From an uncultured Lachnospiraceae bacterium (lineage in GTDB: Bacteria > Bacillota > Clostridia > Lachnospirales > Lachnospiraceae), in assembly GCA_945787485.1 (NCBI GenBank), contig CALZHV010000057.1:1-11513 (forward strand): 11,513 nt of DNA, written 5' to 3'. The position numbers were made by a program, and so were the translations under genes. Below are positions 6,906-11,513 of the stretch, in pieces. Position 1 is the first letter of the stretch. Every line of letters starts with the position of its first letter. The notes under the pieces are model-generated. The model was given only the letters and a program-made list of their open reading frames with translations. It was not told the origin of the DNA and did not search any database.

Positions 6906-8837
6906 TTAGTTACGATTTATCCTCTTTTTTATTTTTCTCATCGCATTTTTATAAAATAACACCGGAACGAAACAATTTCCTTTTAAGCAAACAATATGTG
7001 CAATCTTTAAGTCATCATTTAGTAATTTAATATTTTTTTTCAATTTTTGAATAATAGTATTAAATGATAGAACAGAAGCAATATGCTCGTTTGCCGTTGT
7101 TTGATATCCAAAATTCTCCATTTGTCCATTTAACAAATTGTATTGCAATTTAATATGATTTGCATTTATTTTTGAACAATTGTTTATATGTTTGGTTTTC
7201 AAAAAACAATATATTTCCTTGTTGAAAAAAGGTGAACCAAAAACTTTATCAACTATACAAGAGTGTTTTTTTAACAATGATTCTTGAATATCTTTTACCA
7301 TTTCGTAATTATTTTTTTCCGAACCAAATTTATTAAATACAGGACATACTTCATCCAACTCACATATGTATTTTTTAGTTGAAGGATGAGATGCTGATAA
7401 TAATCGTTCTAAAAAATTACTGTCAAAAGACCATAAATCATAATCATTTGTTTTAAAAGGAATTTCAGAGAACATCAGACCAAATTTTTTATTATTTTCT
7501 GAAACAATAGCTTGGTTTTTTAATCCACAATAATAACCATAAATACTCAAATTCTCAAATACATTAAATATGTTATCTTGAATTGATCCTTTCCAGCCAA
7601 CATCAACAACTGCGATTATACAATCGTCAATAATACCATTTTGATTTAAATAATCTTTAAACAATCTTTTTTGTAAAGTCACAGTATTGCGATACATTTT
7701 TTCAAACAACCCGTTTTGAACTAGTGAATTAAATTCTTTTGATTGCCTTAAACTTTTTATGGATTTTCTAAAATCAAGGTCCAGTTTACTCTTCAACAAT
7801 TCAATATCCTTTTCATCAAAACCAATATTAGAGCAAAAAGTATCTAAACTTAAATCAGGATACTCCGAAAATAATTTATCAAATGTTTCCTTATTAATAT
7901 CAACATTCAAAGTCGGACAATATGTTGCCTGCCTTGATACATACAAATAATGCGAATTAATTATCGGCATATCATATTTTTCATTTATTAATTGACAATA
8001 ATTATCAAAAAGCTTTTTTAAAAATTCTCCTTCCCTTGATAAGAAATATACATCCTTAAAATTGTTTTTCATAAGATTCATATACAATCTTTCATTAAAA
8101 AGGAATAAAAAGTATGCATAATCTGAATATATGGGATCTGTAATTTGACTGCAATCTAACGAATCAATTTTAATTTGTTTTCCATATCTTTTGTTCTCGC
8201 CAAGGTAGTATGAAGCAATTCCACTTCTTTTTGCATTTATATAATCTGATCTGTAATTATCGCCTATCATTAAAACCGTGTTTTTGTTTTCAATCTCCGT
8301 TTGATTTATTACAAAATCATACAGACCCATAGTGGCTTTATTTGCGTCACACTCGCAAGATACAAATATATCATCAAACAAATCATCAATATTTTTATCT
8401 TTTAAAAATTCATGAATATAGCATTTTCCTAAATAAAAATCGGATACAATATAAACTCTTTTCCCTTGTTTTTTTAGATTTCTAACTATATCAACCATTT
8501 CATTATTTGGTATTTGATTTTTAAATTCAGTATCAAGTTCAATAGACAAACAAATATCATAAAACTCTTGAAATTCATAATTTATATCATAACTGCATTT
8601 TAAATATGAATATATACGACTTATAAGGACTTTGTATTGATACTCTCCTATTTTATTTAAACAAGCTTTCTCACAAGAAATTCTAATATTGTACAAATCA
8701 CTAGCATCAATTTCAAAAAGTATTTTTCGAGATACAATATTGCTCCATATTCTTTTAACATCGTCAGGACTACAATATCTGAACATAATCGTTCCAAAAA
8801 AATCAAAAAAATAATTTTGATATTTATAGCTTATCAT
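6906..8837 (-). CDS. HAD-superfamily hydrolase-like protein with large C-terminal domain (COG5610-like)
   Basis: A 643-residue cytoplasmic-looking protein. Residues 1-220 form a HAD-like domain: motif I FFDFFGT with nucleophile D12 and T16, motif II YIVSDF with S132, motif III lysine probably K167 (ANKATMG), motif IV IGDNYRSD with D193 and D198. Position +2 after the nucleophile is F14, not the aspartate usual in HAD phosphatases, so acid/base catalysis may differ. Residues 240-643 carry patterns I associate with HAD proteins of polysaccharide loci, FLSREGEFL (265-273), LYVSRQA (298-304) and VDVGWKGSIQ (411-420), but no domain of known function. The C-terminus is basic (KNAMRKIKKRINRN). It lies between a GT2 gene and the pyruvyl transferase fusion; AAGGAG overlaps the previous stop, 9 bases before the ATG. 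The gene is clearly AT-richer than the rml genes. Function unknown; a phosphatase or phosphotransferase acting on glycan intermediates is a guess. Confidence 0.85.
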   Translation of the reverse strand: MISYKYQNYFFDFFGTIMFRYCSPDDVKRIWSNIVSRKILFEIDASDLYNIRISCEKACLNKIGEYQYKVLISRIYSYLKCSYDINYEFQEFYDICLSIELDTEFKNQIPNNEMVDIVRNLKKQGKRVYIVSDFYLGKCYIHEFLKDKNIDDLFDDIFVSCECDANKATMGLYDFVINQTEIENKNTVLMIGDNYRSDYINAKRSGIASYYLGENKRYGKQIKIDSLDCSQITDPIYSDYAYFLFLFNERLYMNLMKNNFKDVYFLSREGEFLKKLFDNYCQLINEKYDMPIINSHYLYVSRQATYCPTLNVDINKETFDKLFSEYPDLSLDTFCSNIGFDEKDIELLKSKLDLDFRKSIKSLRQSKEFNSLVQNGLFEKMYRNTVTLQKRLFKDYLNQNGIIDDCIIAVVDVGWKGSIQDNIFNVFENLSIYGYYCGLKNQAIVSENNKKFGLMFSEIPFKTNDYDLWSFDSNFLERLLSASHPSTKKYICELDEVCPVFNKFGSEKNNYEMVKDIQESLLKKHSCIVDKVFGSPFFNKEIYCFLKTKHINNCSKINANHIKLQYNLLNGQMENFGYQTTANEHIASVLSFNTIIQKLKKNIKLLNDDLKIAHIVCLKGNCFVPVLFYKNAMRKIKKRINRN

Positions 8838-8846
8838 ATCACAAAT

Positions 8847-8852
8847 CTCCTT
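8847..8852 (-). promoter_or_regulatory. Strong ribosome binding site of the HAD-type gene
   Basis: AAGGAG on the minus strand lies 9 bases before the ATG at 8837 and overlaps the TAA stop of the upstream glycosyltransferase gene. It supports the chosen start and co-translation of the pair. Confidence 0.7.
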
Positions 8853-9816
8853 ATAAATTATGAATTAATTTATGAATTTTACAGAACATTTGGGGTGACA
8901 TTTTAAATAAAATAAATTTTAATTCTTGTTTTTTTGAGATTATTCCTGCCTGTTTTATTTCGCTGTAATACTTACAAATAGCATTATAAAATTCTTTTTT
9001 TTCTTTTCTGTACTTTTTTGAATTCACGTCAGACCAAATATCGTAATACAAAGAAATAAGAACATCCTGCATATATAGCAAAAAGTAAGGCCAAACACAT
9101 TTATACTGTTCATTATAAATCTTCCTGTATGCATCATAAAGCATAAGAACTGTGAACTGACTCGGTCTAAATACACCTCTGCACGCACTTTCTTCAGACT
9201 GAACATAATGATAAAGCGGTCTTTTATCAAACCAAACAGAATCGGCATTTTTAAGTACCTGTGCAGCAAACAAAGTATCTTCACCACGAAGTATATCGTC
9301 TCTAAAACGAATACCTTCAACAAGTTCTTTTTTATATAATTTGTTACAACAAAACTGACAACCTGTTACCAATTGCTTCTGTGTATTAACAGAATCAAAC
9401 AAGCCATAACAATTATCATTTCTCTTATGAATAATTTCTTTATCAGGGTATGTGACAAAATGTTCAAACGCAACTGCATCGCATTGATATTCATCAATAA
9501 TATTAAGCAGATACTCATAGGTATCCGGTTCTATATAATCGTCACTATCCGGAAAATGCAAATAATCTCCCGTAGCAATTTCCAGACCTCTGTTCCTTGC
9601 TTTAGAAACTCCGGAATTTTGCTGATGAACACAAATTATTCGCGAATCTTTTTTTTCATATTCATCACACAAGATGCTGCTTCCATCCGACGAACCATCG
9701 TCAATCAATATAATTTCAAGGTTTTTATGTGTTTGATTTATAATACTTTCCAGGCATTTAACTAAATGTTTTCCGGGGTTGTATACCGGAATAATTACAC
9801 TTATTAACTTATTCAT
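8851..9816 (-). CDS. GT2 family glycosyltransferase (EPS repeat-unit assembly)
   Basis: A 321-residue GT-A type sugar transferase, expected to act on a lipid-linked intermediate at the cytoplasmic membrane. The classic GT2 order is visible: SVIIPVYNPGKHLVKCLESI (6-25), NQTHKNLEIILIDDGSSDGS (27-46), HQQNSGVSKARNRGLEIATG (64-83), the DxD-type FPDSDDYIEPDT (88-99), the mid-domain CNKLYKKELVEGIRF (157-171) and the likely catalytic-base motif RGEDTLF (177-183), then LYHYVQSEES (201-210). No transmembrane helix is evident, though the tail is basic and hydrophobic. The length is typical. The ATG at 9816 has GGAGA just upstream and lies 18 bases after the EpsG-type polymerase stop. It resembles the other complete GT2 only in the shared core, so the two are unlikely to be recent duplicates. 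Sugar specificity cannot be inferred. Confidence 0.93.
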   Translation of the reverse strand: MNKLISVIIPVYNPGKHLVKCLESIINQTHKNLEIILIDDGSSDGSSILCDEYEKKDSRIICVHQQNSGVSKARNRGLEIATGDYLHFPDSDDYIEPDTYEYLLNIIDEYQCDAVAFEHFVTYPDKEIIHKRNDNCYGLFDSVNTQKQLVTGCQFCCNKLYKKELVEGIRFRDDILRGEDTLFAAQVLKNADSVWFDKRPLYHYVQSEESACRGVFRPSQFTVLMLYDAYRKIYNEQYKCVWPYFLLYMQDVLISLYYDIWSDVNSKKYRKEKKEFYNAICKYYSEIKQAGIISKKQELKFILFKMSPQMFCKIHKLIHNL

Positions 9817-9834
9817 ACAATCTCCAAATCATTA

Positions 9835-10935
9835 TTAGTATTCGCCAAAATGACTAAAACTCCATTGCCATACAACTTCATCAACGCCATTTGTTAACTC
9901 GTATCTAAAGTATAAGAAATACAAGAGTATTACCGCAAATGTTGCAATCAAGCGCATATTTTTGCTTAACGCTTTTAAGGTCGCTGGATAATAAATCATT
10001 AAAAACATACTTGTATAATGAGTAAATCTATTCAAATATGCACTATTCATCGTAGTAAAAGTTAAAATTGCATTAAATAACATCAAGTTTAGTGCAAAGC
10101 CGTTGTCCTCAAAGAATCTTTTTTTATCTTCAACAAATATTAATAATATAGCAGGAGCAAAAGCAACAATTACTCTAATTGGATTTATTTGTCTATCAAT
10201 ATATTGCAATGCGTCTTCATTTGTTGTATCGGCCCCCATAAAATCAAAAGCAAAATCAAAAAACAATGGTATTAAAACGGCACTGATAACTAATAATAAC
10301 ACTTGTGATTTATTGAGTTTTCTATGTGATAATAATAAAATTGGTAACATCATCAAAGCAGATTTATGAAACAAAAATGCAATACAGCATATTAAAACAT
10401 ACTTTAATATCCAATTATTTTTATTAACTCTTGCAAAAGCAAAAATTATTGATGCAGCCATAGCTTGTCTTACACCATTAAACGAAAAAGTCCAACCGGC
10501 AATAAAAACATAAATCAACAACATTATAGTAATATCATTATTATCGAATTTTTTAATACCATGGAATACCAAAATTGTAGTAATTAAGCAAGCTAAAAGA
10601 ATTACTGATACACCGTCATCCCAAATTTGCCTCGCTAAATAAGAAACCAATTTCAGTCCGGGTTCATCTAACGCCTTAAATGATTCCACGACTTCTGCCC
10701 AAGTATAATTATAGAGTTTGTAATATCCTCCAAAATCAGTTCCAACATAATATCTAAAACCACCGACAAAGACGAAAATAAAAAATAATATTGGATAGAA
10801 GATTCCGTAATGATTTTTATATTTAATTGTTCCATCTGACAATGTAACCTCATTGGTTGTAGCTTTGGAATTTACAAACTGTGCTAAAGATCCAAAAACC
10901 AATACAGATAATATTACAGCATAATATACTATCAT
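9835..10935 (-). CDS. EpsG/Wzy-type polysaccharide polymerase (integral membrane)
   Basis: A 366-residue polytopic membrane protein of the EpsG family, thought to polymerise exported repeat units on the outer face of the membrane in Wzx/Wzy-dependent pathways. About ten hydrophobic segments can be picked out, for example around 2-20, 45-60, 110-125, 134-150, 157-168, 177-190, 211-226, 254-268, 281-296 and 327-343. Family patterns seen are GGFRYYVGTDFGGY (58-71), SFNGVRQAMA (151-160), FLFHKSAL (187-194) and YLNRFTHY (300-307). The conserved R/Q and H residues sit at the loop edges usual for EpsG proteins. The ATG (10935-10933) overlaps the preceding GT2 stop as ATGA and has GGAG 7 bases upstream. 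The length matches the family. Assignment as polymerase rests on family resemblance and locus context. Confidence 0.9.
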   Translation of the reverse strand: MIVYYAVILSVLVFGSLAQFVNSKATTNEVTLSDGTIKYKNHYGIFYPILFFIFVFVGGFRYYVGTDFGGYYKLYNYTWAEVVESFKALDEPGLKLVSYLARQIWDDGVSVILLACLITTILVFHGIKKFDNNDITIMLLIYVFIAGWTFSFNGVRQAMAASIIFAFARVNKNNWILKYVLICCIAFLFHKSALMMLPILLLSHRKLNKSQVLLLVISAVLIPLFFDFAFDFMGADTTNEDALQYIDRQINPIRVIVAFAPAILLIFVEDKKRFFEDNGFALNLMLFNAILTFTTMNSAYLNRFTHYTSMFLMIYYPATLKALSKNMRLIATFAVILLYFLYFRYELTNGVDEVVWQWSFSHFGEY

Positions 10936-11513
10936 TTATTAACTCCGTTTTTATGTAACAATTTATACAGGCTATTTGGCACCAACCATTTTATTATTGG
11001 TGTTATCACATAAATAATATATTTTTTTGGTAAATTAAACCATTTATAAACATTTTTGATAACTCTCGCTTCGTTCTTTCTACTTTCAAGAGTTCTCCTA
11101 GAAATGGCGTTTCTATCATCACGCATTGAATACAAAGCTTCTTGAATGTTATATCCTATATATCCTTTCTTATACATTCTAACCCAAAGGTCAAAATCTT
11201 CAACGCGTTTATAATCCATAGACTCACTATATCCACCAACAGCCTTTATTGCCTCTGTTCTCATCATACAACCCGCATGACAAAACTGAGAACCTTTAAT
11301 GAAGCTTTCTTTTAATGGTTTTTCACGATACATTATTGTTCTGTAAACACCATATTTATCATAAAGATTCATTAAAGAACTAACAATGGCGTACTGCGGA
11401 TTATTTTTAAGAAAGTCCAATTCTTTTTCAAATCGCGTTATGTCACAAACATCATCGCCATCCATTCTAGCAATGTATTCGCCTTTTGCGATATCAATAC
11501 ATCTGTTAAGTGT
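10932..11513 (-). CDS. GT2 family glycosyltransferase, 5' part cut by window edge
   Basis: The C-terminal 193 residues of a GT2 glycosyltransferase; the frame stays open to the right edge. The visible protein begins TLNRCIDIAKGEYIARMDGD, so the DxD-type MDGDD motif (17-21 of the visible part) is internal and its ATG (11465-11463) is not the start; roughly 80-90 residues with the nucleotide-binding part are outside. Further GT2 features are MRTEAIKAVGGYSE (84-97) and the catalytic-base pattern VEDFDLWVRMYKKG (104-117). The tail (KKYIIYVITPIIKWLVPN, about 153-170) is hydrophobic and could associate with the membrane. The stop overlaps the polymerase ATG as ATGA. It probably adds one sugar of the repeat unit. 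Confidence 0.92.
   Translation of the reverse strand, partial: TLNRCIDIAKGEYIARMDGDDVCDITRFEKELDFLKNNPQYAIVSSLMNLYDKYGVYRTIMYREKPLKESFIKGSQFCHAGCMMRTEAIKAVGGYSESMDYKRVEDFDLWVRMYKKGYIGYNIQEALYSMRDDRNAISRRTLESRKNEARVIKNVYKWFNLPKKYIIYVITPIIKWLVPNSLYKLLHKNGVNK

Noticed and set aside
9373..9765. Plus-strand ORF of 130 codons
   Set aside because: Antisense to the conserved N-terminal half of a GT2 gene with all expected motifs; rich in Ile, Asn and Phe as expected from AT-rich shadow translation.
1783..10001. Shared 14-base word GGATAATAAATCAT near 1783 and near 9985
   Set aside because: Both copies encode MIYYP in rfbA and in the polymerase gene; this looks like chance coding similarity rather than a repeat element.
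1..11513. Search by eye for CRISPR arrays, tRNA genes, insertion sequences, attachment sites and terminal inverted repeats
   Set aside because: No regularly spaced repeats, cloverleaf-like GC-rich segment, transposase motifs or long inverted repeats were found; coding density leaves almost no room for them.

Overview
The window is one stretch of a surface or exopolysaccharide (EPS/capsule) biosynthesis locus. Nine genes all lie on the minus strand, so transcription runs from the right edge to the left edge. The DNA is AT-rich, starts are preceded by strong AGGAG-type ribosome binding sites, and the protein families (EpsG-type polymerase, PST-type flippase, pyruvyl transferase fused to an F420-hydrogenase-beta-like module) fit a low-GC Gram-positive, most likely an anaerobic Clostridia member of the gut or rumen type. 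That assignment is inference from style and content; nothing in the window fixes the species.

Layout in transcription order (right to left). (1) The C-terminal 193 residues of a GT2 glycosyltransferase (10932-11513, start outside the window). (2) An EpsG/Wzy-type membrane polymerase (9835-10935). (3) A complete GT2 glycosyltransferase (8851-9816). (4) A 643-residue HAD-fold protein with a large uncharacterised C-terminal region (6906-8837). Then comes the only real intergenic gap, 146 bases (6760-6905), holding a 9-bp inverted repeat. (5) A 786-residue fusion of a polysaccharide pyruvyl transferase with a double [4Fe-4S] and FrhB-like redox module (4399-6759). (6) A second complete GT2 glycosyltransferase (3458-4393). 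(7) A Wzx-type flippase starting at TTG (1890-3461). (8) rfbA/rmlA (994-1893). (9) rfbB/rmlB (1-997), which loses only its last few codons at the left edge.

How the genes could work together (inference from family knowledge): RfbA makes dTDP-glucose and RfbB converts it to dTDP-4-keto-6-deoxyglucose, the start of dTDP-L-rhamnose or a related deoxysugar. The GT2 enzymes build a lipid-linked repeat unit on the cytoplasmic face. The pyruvyl transferase module could decorate it with a pyruvate ketal. The flippase exports it and the EpsG/Wzy protein polymerises it. The HAD protein and the Fe-S/FrhB-like module have no established function in such loci and are the most interesting parts. rmlC, rmlD, a priming sugar-phosphate transferase and a chain-length regulator are absent here and presumably lie outside.

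Four junctions use a 4-base start/stop overlap (ATGA three times, TTGA once), and three others are separated by 5, 13 and 18 bases. This strongly suggests one or two operons with coupled translation. No tRNA, rRNA, CRISPR array, insertion sequence or convincing riboswitch was seen. Overall this is a recognisable type of locus, not a clearly new system; the redox-pyruvyl transferase fusion is the best candidate for unexplored biochemistry.
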